Shown: positions 7,527 through 15,994 of the stretch, in pieces
How the letters are laid out: every line of letters starts with the position of its first letter
Numbering within the stretch: the stretch's first letter is position 1
Source of the DNA: Mycobacterium yunnanensis
Lineage (GTDB): Bacteria > Actinomycetota > Actinomycetes > Mycobacteriales > Mycobacteriaceae
DNA length: 64,000 nucleotides
Direction: 5' to 3'
Assembly: GCF_025823185.1 (NCBI RefSeq)
Contig: NZ_JACKVK010000005.1
Location: 186,001 to 250,000 of the forward strand
Notes under the pieces: model-generated
Told to the model about the DNA's origin: nothing
What the model saw: the letters and a program-made list of their open reading frames with translations, nothing else
Databases searched by the model: none
Made by a program: the position numbers and the translations under genes

Positions 7527-8633
7527 GTGCGCGCGATACGACGATGGTGGTCGCAGCCAGACCATTACGAGTGGATGGTGGCTTACCTCGACCACAGGGG
7601 CATACTTTCGGCCTATCGTGGCGCAGCGGCCGCTGTCATCGGTTGCCTAGGTGTCGTGCCGATCCTCATGATCGCCAGCCCGGCGGGGCCTCGCAGCCGA
7701 TCAGCCGCAGTGGCCGCGCTCATCGTCGCCATTCTCATCGTCGCCATGGCCATCGCCTGGACATTGCGTCGCACCCGTCGACCTTCACGGGTTCAGTCGA
7801 AGATGTTCTCGATGATCTGCACCGGCAGCGTGGCCACGATGTGCCTGTTTCAGCCTCAGCCGCTGATCGGTTTGCTGGGGTGTACCGCCTTCGCGGTACT
7901 GACCACCTACATCTCCATCTTCCACACCGCCGGCTACATGCTCGTCAATCTCGCCGCTGGCGCCGGTGTCGCGGCCGTGCTTGCGATGCGCATCGTCGAG
8001 TCGAGCGGCGACGTGGCGCTCGCAGTGAGCGCGTTGATCGTCTTGACCGCATTGAACGTCGCCGTTCCCTTGGCGGTGCAGTCGTTGTTGCGGGCGCTCG
8101 GGATGGACTTGGCCGTCGCAGAGCGTGACCCGTTGACGGGTCTGCTCAACCGGCGGGCGTTCTTTCGTGAAGTCGCGACCCTTCTCGACGGTCACCGCGG
8201 GGCCGCCGCCGGCGGACACGTAGTGGTCATCATGGTCGACCTCGACAAGTTCAAGGCACTCAACGACCGTCATGGACACGCCGCCGGCGACCGGGCGCTC
8301 ATGTTGGTTGCCCGTGCGATGCAGCGCAGCTGCCCTCGTGAATCGGCGCTCGGCCGCCTTGGTGGTGAGGAATTCGTGATTGCGGTGGTTTCCGAGGAGC
8401 CGGACTCGCCGACAGCTCACCGAATTCGGCAGGCCATTGCCAACCTCCCGATGGGTGTCACCGCGAGCGTCGGTACCGCCACGGCCGCGCTCGACACCAT
8501 GTGCGCCGGCCCGCTCGTCGAACGTTCGCTGACCGCACTGATCGACGATGCCGACGATGCGATGTACCGGGCCAAGCGCTCAGGGGGTGACCGCGTCGCC
8601 CACCATCGACCGGATACGCCTGATCACGCATAG
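7527..8633 (+). CDS. Membrane diguanylate cyclase (GGDEF domain)
   Basis: 368 residues. About six hydrophobic segments lie between residues 32 and 190, followed by a GGDEF domain at about 200-355 opening with DPLTGLLNRRAFF. The signature is GGEEF at 279-283, an active variant in known cyclases, with VDLDKFKALNDRHGHAAGD before it carrying metal and substrate residues. The RxxD inhibitory site expected just upstream is absent (PRES occupies it), so product feedback through an I-site is unlikely. It would make cyclic di-GMP from two GTP at the inner membrane face. The GTG start at 7527 sits behind a G-rich tract. The next gene starts 46 bases after its stop. Confidence 0.88.
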   Translation: MRAIRRWWSQPDHYEWMVAYLDHRGILSAYRGAAAAVIGCLGVVPILMIASPAGPRSRSAAVAALIVAILIVAMAIAWTLRRTRRPSRVQSKMFSMICTGSVATMCLFQPQPLIGLLGCTAFAVLTTYISIFHTAGYMLVNLAAGAGVAAVLAMRIVESSGDVALAVSALIVLTALNVAVPLAVQSLLRALGMDLAVAERDPLTGLLNRRAFFREVATLLDGHRGAAAGGHVVVIMVDLDKFKALNDRHGHAAGDRALMLVARAMQRSCPRESALGRLGGEEFVIAVVSEEPDSPTAHRIRQAIANLPMGVTASVGTATAALDTMCAGPLVERSLTALIDDADDAMYRAKRSGGDRVAHHRPDTPDHA

Positions 8634-8679
8634 CGCCAAGCCGGAATACGGCGCGGGCCGCTCCGCGTTGGCTGGTGAG

Positions 8680-9702
8680 GTGAAAGCCATCACCTACGCC
8701 CGAACGGGCGACAGCTCCGTCCTGCAACTGACCGACCGCGACGTCGACGAACCGGGCGCCGGCGACGTGCGAGTGCGCGTGGTGCTGTCGGGCGTCAACC
8801 CGACCGATTGGAAGCGCCGCAGCGGCGCGTCAGGCCAATCGTTGGGGTTCCCCGAGCTGGTGCCCAATCAGGATGGCGCGGGTGTGGTGGATGCCATCGG
8901 TCCGGACGTCACCGGGTTTGCGGTGGGCGACCGGGTCTGGGTCTTCATGGCCCAGCACCAGCGCCCGGGGGGCACCGCCCAGGAATACGTGGTGCTGCCG
9001 GCCACCAACGTCGTGCCGCTCCCCGACGGCGTTGGATTCGCGGTTGGCGCCAGCCTCGGTGTTCCTGCGATGACCGCTCATCGAGCGTTGACCGTTGCCG
9101 AGGACTGGCCGGCGCGGCTGGCCCCCGGCTCACTGGAGGGCGCCACGGTGCTGGTCGCCGGCGGCGCCGGAGCCGTCGGCCACGCCGCAATCCAGCTCGC
9201 CAGTTGGGCGGGTGCGCGGGTGATCACCACGGTCAGCGGACCGGACAAAGCGGCGCTGGCGACTGCCGCCGGCGCGCACCACGTCGTCAACTACAAGGCC
9301 GGGGACGCCGCAACGGCCATCCGCGACATCGCACCCGACGGCGTCGACGTCATCGTCGAGGTCGCACCCGCGCAGAATGCCGCGCTGGACGCCGCCGTCG
9401 CGAAGAACCGGGCCTCGATCGCGATCTATGCCAACAACGGCGGCGACACGCTAGGACTCGACATCCGGGCCAACATGATGGTCAACGCGCGCTACCAATT
9501 CCTGATTCTCTACACCGTTGGAGAGGAAGCGCTGCGCCACGCCCGGGAAGACCTCACGGCCGCGGCCGCCGCCGGTGCCTTGGGCGTCGGCGAGGACGCC
9601 GGCCTACCGCTTCACTTCTTCGACCTGAAGGAGACCGCGGCCGCACACGACGCCGTCGAGGCAGGGGTGACGGGCAAGGTCCTCATCCGGGTCGGCGAAT
9701 AA
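8680..9702 (+). CDS. NADPH:quinone reductase-type MDR oxidoreductase
   Basis: 340 residues from the GTG at 8680. The frame extends further 5' but would overlap the cyclase gene, and VKAITYARTG is the standard N-terminus. The GroES-like part contains SGVNPTDWKRRSG and VPNQDGAGVVDAIG. The Rossmann part has LVAGGAGAVGHAAIQLASWAG for NADPH. No zinc-ligand pattern, as in zeta-crystallin/quinone reductases. It probably carries out NADPH-dependent one-step reduction of quinones or activated alkenes. Together with the preceding cyclase it may form a two-gene transcript, but no functional link is evident. Confidence 0.87.
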   Translation: MKAITYARTGDSSVLQLTDRDVDEPGAGDVRVRVVLSGVNPTDWKRRSGASGQSLGFPELVPNQDGAGVVDAIGPDVTGFAVGDRVWVFMAQHQRPGGTAQEYVVLPATNVVPLPDGVGFAVGASLGVPAMTAHRALTVAEDWPARLAPGSLEGATVLVAGGAGAVGHAAIQLASWAGARVITTVSGPDKAALATAAGAHHVVNYKAGDAATAIRDIAPDGVDVIVEVAPAQNAALDAAVAKNRASIAIYANNGGDTLGLDIRANMMVNARYQFLILYTVGEEALRHAREDLTAAAAAGALGVGEDAGLPLHFFDLKETAAAHDAVEAGVTGKVLIRVGE

Positions 9703-9751
9703 ACGAGTATGACGAGCCGCTGTGTCTGGCCACAGGGATGCGGACGTCCGC

Positions 9752-10573
9752 TCACTGATAGACGTCGGGGCGTCTGTTGGTGAGGGGGTTGTTGAACTGG
9801 CCCCATTGACGCGAGCTGGCTGAGCTCTCGACGTCGACGTCGGCGATCAGGACGTCCTCACGATCGGCGTGGCCTGGCCCGGCGGCCGGCCATCCGGTCG
9901 CGTTGGTGATGACGCTTCGGCCGAGGAAGAGCTGTCCTCGTTCTTCGCCGCAGCGGTCTGCAGCCACGATGGGCAGCCCGTTGCAATGGGAATTCGCCAT
10001 GCACAGGACGTTGGCCATCGCGGTGTCGTTCGCGCCGTTGCCCGCCACGAGCGGTACCCAGTTGGTGGGCACGCACAGCAGGTCGGCCCCCGAGAGTGTC
10101 AGTGCGCGAACCGCTTCTGGGAACCAGATGTCGTAGCAGATCAGGATTCCGATGTTGCCCAACGGAGTCGAGAAGACGGGCAGACCGAGGTCGCCCGGGG
10201 TGAACATGGTGTTCTCGTTGTCCCAGAGATGCAGCTTTCGGTAGGTGCCGATGTGTCCATCCGGACCCAGGATCGCGCTCGAGTTGTAGATGTCGTCCCC
10301 GGCCAGCTCCGCGATGCCGAAGACGACGTACATGTCGTTGTCGGCACAAGCGCGCAGGAGTCGTTGCACCGTCGGCCCATTCGGCACTTCCTCGGCCACT
10401 GCGCGGGCTTCGGCGGGACTGTCGAACATGTAACCGGTGGTGGCCAGCTCGGGGAAGACGGCGAGCTGGACGCCGGCGCCGGCGAGGTCCTCGATGGCGC
10501 GCACCATGTCGGTGACGTTGTCCTCGACGGCGTTGATGACCGGATTCGTCTGGACGCTGGCAACTTTGATCAC
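9752..10573 (-). CDS. Carbon-nitrogen hydrolase (nitrilase superfamily)
   Basis: 273 residues with the complete nitrilase triad: Glu42 in FPELATTGY, Lys113 in YRKLHLWD, Cys146 in ICYDIWFPE. Members cleave C-N bonds of nitriles, amides or N-carbamoyl compounds; the WFPE segment after Cys is shared by amidases and beta-ureidopropionases, so the class cannot be fixed. The GTG start overlaps the TGA of the ABC permease (GTGA, 10570-10573), showing translational coupling. It is the last gene of the operon running from the binding protein at 14793. Its likely job is to hydrolyse the imported compound or a product of it. Confidence 0.88.
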   Translation of the reverse strand: MIKVASVQTNPVINAVEDNVTDMVRAIEDLAGAGVQLAVFPELATTGYMFDSPAEARAVAEEVPNGPTVQRLLRACADNDMYVVFGIAELAGDDIYNSSAILGPDGHIGTYRKLHLWDNENTMFTPGDLGLPVFSTPLGNIGILICYDIWFPEAVRALTLSGADLLCVPTNWVPLVAGNGANDTAMANVLCMANSHCNGLPIVAADRCGEERGQLFLGRSVITNATGWPAAGPGHADREDVLIADVDVESSASSRQWGQFNNPLTNRRPDVYQ

Positions 10574-11454
10574 GAAGTGGCCAGTTCCGTGCCGGCCGGC
10601 GACTCCACCTGCGCCGATGCGGGTGGGGCGGACAGTGATCGGTTCCTGAAGTAGGTGCGCCACGTGGGCGCCACGGGTGACCGTCGCCAGGGCGTGAGGA
10701 GCACCTCGACGAGGGCCACGATCCCGAACGCCGCCAAGCCCAAGATCACCAGGAGCACGATTGCCGCGAAGACCGAGGCGACGTCGAGTCGGGACTGCGC
10801 CTCCAGCAGCGCCACCCCGAGGCCACCCGACGTGCTGGCAGTCCACTCGCCGAGCACCGCGCCCGTGACGGCGAACGTCGCGGTCATCTTCAACGCGGAG
10901 AACAGCGGAGTGAGGGTGGCGGGGAGCGTGACCGACCGGAAGATCCGCCACCTCGTCCCGCCCATGGCGGTGGCGAGCGCGACGAGATCCTTGTCCACCG
11001 CGGCCAATCCGTCGAGCACGTTGACCACGACGGGGAAGAACACGATCAGCGCGACGATCGTCAACTTTGGCGCCAGGCCGAATCCCATCCAGATCACCAG
11101 CGCCGGGGCGACCGCGATGATGGGGACCGCCTGGGAGGTGATCAGCACGGGATAGAGCAGCCGCTGCACGAGTCTCGACCACGACATGGCTAGGGCGAAG
11201 ACGAATCCTGCGACGGCACCGATGAGGAAGCCGACGATGAACTCCTTGCTGGTGATGACGGCACCGTCACGGAGGGTCTCCCAGTCGTCCTGAAGGGCCG
11301 CGAAGGTGCGCTGCGGGCTGGGGAGCACATAGGGCGCGATGTCGAAGATGCGCACGGCCAGATCCCACACCACGAGGATGACGATCAGACTCACCAGCGG
11401 TATGGCGATGGCGGTCATCAGGCGGGCGTTCTTGGCTGTCCTGGGTGATGACAT
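10570..11454 (-). CDS. ABC transporter permease (SsuC/TauC/ThiX type)
   Basis: A 294-residue permease with about six membrane segments and the binding-protein-dependent transport (EAA) loop in the stretch AMGGTRWRIFRSVTLPATL. The family moves sulfonates, taurine, nitrate-like ions or thiamine-pyrimidine precursors. With the ATPase (11467-12213) and the NMT1/THI5-like lipoprotein (13795-14793) it makes a complete importer. The stop codon overlaps the nitrilase start, and 12 bases separate it from the ATPase stop. The C-terminal ~40 residues are a polar tail beyond the usual end. The substrate cannot be read from the sequence. Confidence 0.9.
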   Translation of the reverse strand: MSSPRTAKNARLMTAIAIPLVSLIVILVVWDLAVRIFDIAPYVLPSPQRTFAALQDDWETLRDGAVITSKEFIVGFLIGAVAGFVFALAMSWSRLVQRLLYPVLITSQAVPIIAVAPALVIWMGFGLAPKLTIVALIVFFPVVVNVLDGLAAVDKDLVALATAMGGTRWRIFRSVTLPATLTPLFSALKMTATFAVTGAVLGEWTASTSGGLGVALLEAQSRLDVASVFAAIVLLVILGLAAFGIVALVEVLLTPWRRSPVAPTWRTYFRNRSLSAPPASAQVESPAGTELATS

Positions 11455-11466
11455 CGTGTGCGCTTC

Positions 11467-12213
11467 CTATGCTGCCCGGCCGTAGATGAGGTCCAGGAGA
11501 TGACCCTTGAGGCTGGTGTACGGAATCTCGGCGGTGAGGTGGACGTCGCGCGGGCGTCGGAGGTCGACGGCGACCACTTCTTGGACGCGGCCGGGGCGGG
11601 GTGACATGACGATCACCCGATCGGAGAGGAACAGGGCTTCGTCGATGTCGTGGGTGACGAAGAGGATGGTCTTCCGTTGCTCGCGCCAAACCTCGAGCAG
11701 CCACTGCTGCATCAACAGTCGGGTGTGGCTGTCGAGGGCGCCAAACGGTTCGTCGAGCAGCATGACGGGATGGTCGAGGGCGAGAGTTCGCATCACTGCG
11801 GCTCTTTGGCGCATACCGCCGGAGAGCGCGTGCGGATAGTGGTCGAGGTAGTCACCGAGCCCGTACCGTGCGGCCATGTCTGCCGCGCGTTGCCGTTCCC
11901 GACTGCTCGCGCGGCCTCGAAGGTCCGCTCCCAGCACGATGTTGTCGAGCACGGTGCGCCAGGGCAGCAGGAGGTCCTTCTGCAGCATGTATCCGACGTG
12001 TCCGGTCCTTCCGGTGATCGGCTTGCCGTCCAACGTCACCGAACCGGTCGTCGGCGTGAGGAGGCCCGAGACGATGTTGAAGATCGTGGACTTGCCGCAC
12101 CCGGACGGGCCGACGATGGAGACGAACTCACCGGAGGCGACCTCGACGTCCACTGGAGCGAGTGCTTCGGTGCTTCCGAAGCGCTGGGACACCCCGCTCA
12201 GTACGAGGCTCAT
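11467..12213 (-). CDS. ABC transporter ATP-binding protein (SsuB/TauB/ThiZ type)
   Basis: 248 residues: Walker A GPSGCGKST at 35-43, Q-loop around GYMLQKD, signature LSGGMRQR at 130-137, Walker B MLLDEPFGALD at 151-161, and the switch His in THDIDEAL. This is the nitrate/sulfonate/thiamine-precursor ATPase class. The longer frame to 12315 is discarded because the ATG at 12213 overlaps the TGA of the amidotransferase-like gene (ATGA, 12210-12213). It powers the permease encoded directly downstream. Confidence 0.92.
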   Translation of the reverse strand: MSLVLSGVSQRFGSTEALAPVDVEVASGEFVSIVGPSGCGKSTIFNIVSGLLTPTTGSVTLDGKPITGRTGHVGYMLQKDLLLPWRTVLDNIVLGADLRGRASSRERQRAADMAARYGLGDYLDHYPHALSGGMRQRAAVMRTLALDHPVMLLDEPFGALDSHTRLLMQQWLLEVWREQRKTILFVTHDIDEALFLSDRVIVMSPRPGRVQEVVAVDLRRPRDVHLTAEIPYTSLKGHLLDLIYGRAA

Positions 12214-13004
12214 CCGGCGAGCGTTTCGGCGGTGAGCGTTTCGGCACCGGGGACGACGGACCCGTTGGCCAACCACGTTGCGGTCTGTCCCCACAGTTGG
12301 CCGAATCCGTCCCACTGGGTGAAGGTGGTCGGTGCCCAGTGGGGGCCGATGTCACTGGCGAAGGCCGCGCACCGGCCGAGACCGTAGGTGCCGACGGTCA
12401 GAAGCGGTTGACCGTTGACTTGGACGAGGACCTCCGAAGCGGATCGGGCGCGCAGACGCTGGAATCCCAACAACGCGGGCCACGCCGCGGGTAGGCCTGC
12501 AGTGCAGGGGTGTTCGGCACCGATCAGCTGCGGAACGACCCCCTCGGGGCATTCCTCGCGGTCGTCGCCGTCTTCCATCAGCACCGGCAGCGCTTCGGCC
12601 AGCAGGGAGTTCTTGTAGTTGGCCTTGGCTTCGATTCCCTGGAAGCTCAGGTACCCACCCACCATCATCAGCGCGCCGCCGCCCTTGACCCAGTCACGCA
12701 GGGAACGCAGCCGGTTGGGCCGAGCCTGGCCGCTGAGGAACACGTCGTTGGGCAGCAACAGGGTATTCGCCCCGATGTCGCTGAGCACCACGACGTCGAA
12801 CTGTCCGAGCTCCTCAACCGTATGGGGGAACGACTGTGCTGCCTGGTGATTGGGCATGAACGTGGTCGTATGACCCGCGCTCTCCAGCGCCGCCTTGAAG
12901 TCGTGAACGCCTTCCTGGTAGGCCACGGTGGTGAAGGAGTCGAAGCCCTTCGTGTGAATGGACGTGGTGGTCCATGATTCGCCGGCGATCAAGACGTGTG
13001 CCAT
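12210..13004 (-). CDS. ThuA/glutamine-amidotransferase-like protein (DUF1355 type)
   Basis: 264 residues with a flavodoxin-like class I amidotransferase scaffold: VLIAGESW near the start, FDVVVLSDIGAN at about 69-80, then LRDWVKGGGALMMVGGY (102-118) and a late TYGLGRCAAFASDIGPHWA. In these proteins the scaffold binds sugars or small molecules and the Cys-His-Glu triad is often lost; no clear nucleophile-elbow Cys is visible here. The catalytic role is therefore unknown. It sits between the M24 hydrolase and the ATPase and is coupled to the latter by ATGA, so it belongs to the same pathway. It may process or sense the imported compound. Confidence 0.75.
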   Translation of the reverse strand: MAHVLIAGESWTTTSIHTKGFDSFTTVAYQEGVHDFKAALESAGHTTTFMPNHQAAQSFPHTVEELGQFDVVVLSDIGANTLLLPNDVFLSGQARPNRLRSLRDWVKGGGALMMVGGYLSFQGIEAKANYKNSLLAEALPVLMEDGDDREECPEGVVPQLIGAEHPCTAGLPAAWPALLGFQRLRARSASEVLVQVNGQPLLTVGTYGLGRCAAFASDIGPHWAPTTFTQWDGFGQLWGQTATWLANGSVVPGAETLTAETLAG

Positions 13005-13066
13005 CGGATTCGTCGCTTCCTTCTGTCGTGATGAGCATGGTCGAGGTCGGTGCCCGCCGTACGTGG

Positions 13067-13759
13067 CTAGCGGATGACGATGCAGCCCTCGGTGCCGAAC
13101 CAGATGACGTCCTCGACCTTGACGCCGTAACCGTGATTGCCGATGAAGGGCTCCACGGCCCAGCCGCCCCACATGGGCGTGGTGTTGTGCCGGTCGATGT
13201 ACCCCAGTGTGTAGGAGACGTTTTGGCCGATCGAGTGGCCGATGTTCCCGAGCCGGTCCATGTGGTTCCATCCCGTACCGGTGATCAGGTCGTTGAACAC
13301 GCCCCAGAGTTCGTTCGCCGGCATTCCCGGATAGGCGGCGGCGAGCACGGTGTCGTGAATGTTCTGGATGTTGGCCTTGGCTTCGACGTAGTCGGGTTGA
13401 TCGCCGATGACTAAGGTGCGGGTGCAGTCTCCCCACCAGCCGTCGACCACGGGGTGGACGTCGATGTGTCCGCAGTCGATGTTCCACAGCATGCGGTCAC
13501 TGGGCATCTCCGTGGGGAAGCACTTCAGGCTCCCCTCGCCGAATCCGACGTTGACCATCGTCCACAGCCCGGTGGAGCCCCCGGCGCGCAAGGTCTCCTC
13601 TGCCCACCGAGCCAGATCCTTTTCGGTCATCCCGGGCCACGCCGCACTCGCGGCCGCTTCCGCGACGTCGCGTGCAAGGAGCTGTGCCGTGACCAAGCCC
13701 GTTGGGGGTTGAGCGGTGAGCCCCGGAGGGATCACCAGCGAGGTGGTGTTCTCAGTCAT
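13067..13759 (-). CDS. M24-family metallohydrolase (creatinase/aminopeptidase fold)
   Basis: 230 residues containing a full pita-bread metal site: Asp100 and Asp111 in HIDVHPVVDGWWGD (the same spacing as methionine aminopeptidase), His175 in NIGHSIG, Glu203 in AVEPF and Glu216 in VEDVIWF. There is no N-terminal creatinase domain, so it is a single-domain M24 enzyme. Candidates are an Xaa-Pro-like dipeptidase or a C-N hydrolase of creatinase type. The ATG at 13759 is preferred because upstream sequence belongs to the intergenic gap after the binding protein. Placement in an import operon suggests cleavage of a peptide-like or amidine substrate. Confidence 0.85.
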   Translation of the reverse strand: MTENTTSLVIPPGLTAQPPTGLVTAQLLARDVAEAAASAAWPGMTEKDLARWAEETLRAGGSTGLWTMVNVGFGEGSLKCFPTEMPSDRMLWNIDCGHIDVHPVVDGWWGDCTRTLVIGDQPDYVEAKANIQNIHDTVLAAAYPGMPANELWGVFNDLITGTGWNHMDRLGNIGHSIGQNVSYTLGYIDRHNTTPMWGGWAVEPFIGNHGYGVKVEDVIWFGTEGCIVIR

Positions 13760-13794
13760 GCGTGTCCCGTCCTCCCAGTGCGAATACGGACGAT

Positions 13795-14793
13795 CTACTT
13801 CGGAAGGTAGTCGTTGGTCCAGTAAGTGTTGGGAGCACCAACCGACTTGACCAGACCCTGGTCGACCGCGGCCTTCAACAGTCCCTCCCACTGCTGGTCG
13901 CTCTGCACGAACGGGGGCTGCTGCGGTTTGAGGATTCCGACCGTCGTGTTCCACGCGTCGGTGACGAAGCCCATGTCGGCACTGGGATACATCTTCTTGA
14001 AGACTTCGAGTGCGGCAGTGGGGTTTTGGACGGCATCGTCGAGACCCTTGATGGAGGCTGCCATGAAGGAGCGGGCTTGATCGGGATTCTTCTTGAGCCA
14101 TTCGGTGTTTCCGGCCACGACGAAGATCGGGGTGTTGGGAGCGCCGTGGTCGCGGGCTGGCATGAAGAAGGGATCGAACCCACCGGTGGACCGGATCTCC
14201 GAGGATTCTGCGTTGGTGACTCCGGTGATGACGTCGACCTTGTCCTGCAGCAGCAACGGCACGGTGTCATCGGCAGCGGTGACCAGTTTGACGTCGGATA
14301 GCTTGAGGCCCACCGAGTTCAGCATCAGCGACAGTTGAGCCTTCGACCAGGCGTCGTTGTAGATGCCGACCGTCTTTCCCTTGACCTGCGGGAGGTCGAA
14401 GGGCGCCTTCGCAATGAGGCCCCAGTTGTTGCTGCCGCCGTAGGAGCCGGTGGCGACCACGGGCGCGTCCTGGTCGCGGGCGAACAGGACGTCGAGTGTG
14501 GTGGTGAACGCCATGTCGGCTTGGGCGGTGCCGAGGAACTTCATGGTGTCGGCGACGGTCGGCGGTGGGGTGATGGTCACGTCCAGTCCCGCGTCCTTGT
14601 AGTAGCCCTTGTCCTTCGCGACCAGGAAGGGTGTCCAGAAGGCGTCCGCGACGGGCCACTCCATGATCATGTTGACCTTGGTCAGTCCGTCGGCGGTCTT
14701 ACTGCTCGCGTCGTCGCTGCCGCATGCGCTGGAGGCGCCGACGAGGGCGACGGCCAGAAGCGCGGCGGCGGCGGTGCGTATGCGGCGTCTCAT
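13795..14793 (-). CDS. ABC transporter substrate-binding lipoprotein (NMT1/THI5-like)
   Basis: 332 residues. A signal peptide (RRR then a hydrophobic stretch) ends in the lipobox GASSAC with Cys24, so the mature protein is anchored outside the membrane. The mature part is NMT1/THI5-like: WPVADAFWTPFLVAKDKGYY, LDVTITPPPTVADTMKFLG, VKGKTVGIYNDAW. This family binds aromatic/pyrimidine amines, nitrate or sulfonates. The start at 14793 has GGGAG 8 bases upstream; an ATG five codons earlier is possible. It is the first gene of the operon and lies opposite a LacI regulator with a palindromic operator between them. Confidence 0.9.
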   Translation of the reverse strand: MRRRIRTAAAALLAVALVGASSACGSDDASSKTADGLTKVNMIMEWPVADAFWTPFLVAKDKGYYKDAGLDVTITPPPTVADTMKFLGTAQADMAFTTTLDVLFARDQDAPVVATGSYGGSNNWGLIAKAPFDLPQVKGKTVGIYNDAWSKAQLSLMLNSVGLKLSDVKLVTAADDTVPLLLQDKVDVITGVTNAESSEIRSTGGFDPFFMPARDHGAPNTPIFVVAGNTEWLKKNPDQARSFMAASIKGLDDAVQNPTAALEVFKKMYPSADMGFVTDAWNTTVGILKPQQPPFVQSDQQWEGLLKAAVDQGLVKSVGAPNTYWTNDYLPK

Positions 14794-14814
14794 CAGAGGC
14801 ACTCCCATTCGGAT

Positions 14815-14826
14815 GTAATCGATTAC
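14815..14826. promoter_or_regulatory. LacI-type operator (perfect palindrome) before the ABC operon
   Basis: GTAATCGATTAC is a perfect 12-bp palindrome with a central CG, 22 bases upstream of the binding-protein ATG. LacI-family operators are typically such CG-centred palindromes. With the related site at 14893-14906 it suggests control of the operon by the divergent LacI protein. Confidence 0.65.
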
Positions 14827-14892
14827 TCGCAATGGCTGGGTTCGAGGAAACACCAGATCGATAAACTGCGCAAGAGGTGACCGTTTCCAGCG

Positions 14893-14906
14893 TGTAAACG
14901 ATTTCA
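14893..14906. promoter_or_regulatory. Second LacI-type operator near the lacI-like gene
   Basis: TGTAAACGATTTCA is a near-palindrome around a central CG, matching the common LacI consensus TGTAAACGTTTACA at 11-12 of 14 positions. It lies about 60 bases before the LacI start and about 78 bases from the first operator, a distance that would allow looping or separate repression of both promoters. Confidence 0.55.
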
Positions 14907-14965
14907 CCGATGGCGGGTCGCGTGCTAAGAATGAACGACTCCGGTTGCCGACACGAGGGGGTTTG

Positions 14966-15994
14966 GTGCGTCCGACGATCAAGCAGGTCGCCGAACTCGC
15001 GGGCGTGTCGACGGCCACGGTGTCGCGTGCCCTGGCGGGTGCGACCAACGTGTCGCCGGCGCTGACGTCTCGCATCGAGAGCGCCGTCGCCGAACTGGGC
15101 TACTCGGGCAACGTCATCGCCAGCTCGCTGCGCCGCAACCGTACCGACACCATCGGCATGGTCGTGCCGGACATATCGAACCCGTTCTTCACCGCGCTCA
15201 TTCAGCACGTCGATCACGCTCTCGCCCAACGTGGTTGGCAGATGCTGCTGTGCGACGCGCAATCCGACGTCGACATCGAGGCGCGGCGTCTGGAGTCCTT
15301 GGTTACCCGCAGGGTCGACGGTGTGATCGTCAGCCCCACTCACGAGACGGGTAGCGCTGCCGCGGTGCGGTCGGCTGCGGCCCGCACACCGGTAGTGCAG
15401 GTCGACAGACGTGCGCGCGACACGGACACCGACTGGGTCGGGATCGACGACGACTACGCCCAGTCGCTGGTCGTCGGGCATCTCCGCGACCGTGGCGTAA
15501 GGAGTGCCGCGTTCGTGAGCTCGGAGCTCACCAACTCCTCGACCGAGCTGCGTCGCGACGGTTTCCTCAAACACGCTGACATGCAGGCGATCACGGTGAT
15601 CCCGCAGTGGATCGAATTGGGCGATTACACGGTGGAATGGGGTCAGAATGCCGGCCGGCGGATCCTCAGTGGGGTGTCGCGCCCCGAAGCCATCGTGTGT
15701 GCCGACGACTTGATCGCGTTGGGTGTTCTGCAGGCATGCCGTGAACTCGACGTCGAGGTACCCGGGGACGTGATCGTCATCGGATTCGACGACATCCCCT
15801 TCGCGGCACTGAGCACTCCCCCGCTGACGACCATCGCACAGCCCCTCGCCTCGATCGCGACCGAAGGCGTGCGGCTGCTCGCCGAAGCCATAGAGGGCGA
15901 CCCGGGGCGTCAGTTGACGCGCACCTCCCTCGGGTCGACGCTCGTCGTCCGAGAGTCGTCGGCGTCCACCCGCGTCGGATCGGGCGTTCGGTGA
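14966..15994 (+). CDS. LacI-family transcriptional regulator
   Basis: 342 residues. The N-terminal helix-turn-helix is TIKQVAELAGVSTATVSRAL, followed by the hinge helix of the family, then a periplasmic-binding-protein-like effector domain (DTIGMVVPDISNPFFTALI, DGVIVSPTHETG, VIGFDDIPFA). The GTG at 14966 is preferred over a TTG 21 bases upstream because GAGGGG precedes it and residue 1 then abuts the helix. It is divergent from the ABC operon and overlaps the next gene (GTGA, 15991-15994), so it and the M20 peptidase are co-translated. The inducer is probably the imported substrate or a breakdown product. Confidence 0.92.
   Translation: MRPTIKQVAELAGVSTATVSRALAGATNVSPALTSRIESAVAELGYSGNVIASSLRRNRTDTIGMVVPDISNPFFTALIQHVDHALAQRGWQMLLCDAQSDVDIEARRLESLVTRRVDGVIVSPTHETGSAAAVRSAAARTPVVQVDRRARDTDTDWVGIDDDYAQSLVVGHLRDRGVRSAAFVSSELTNSSTELRRDGFLKHADMQAITVIPQWIELGDYTVEWGQNAGRRILSGVSRPEAIVCADDLIALGVLQACRELDVEVPGDVIVIGFDDIPFAALSTPPLTTIAQPLASIATEGVRLLAEAIEGDPGRQLTRTSLGSTLVVRESSASTRVGSGVR

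Noticed and set aside
10574..11182. N-terminal extension of the nitrilase frame to 11182
   Set aside because: It crosses the permease gene; nitrilase homology starts at MIKVASVQ, and GTGA coupling fixes the start at 10573.
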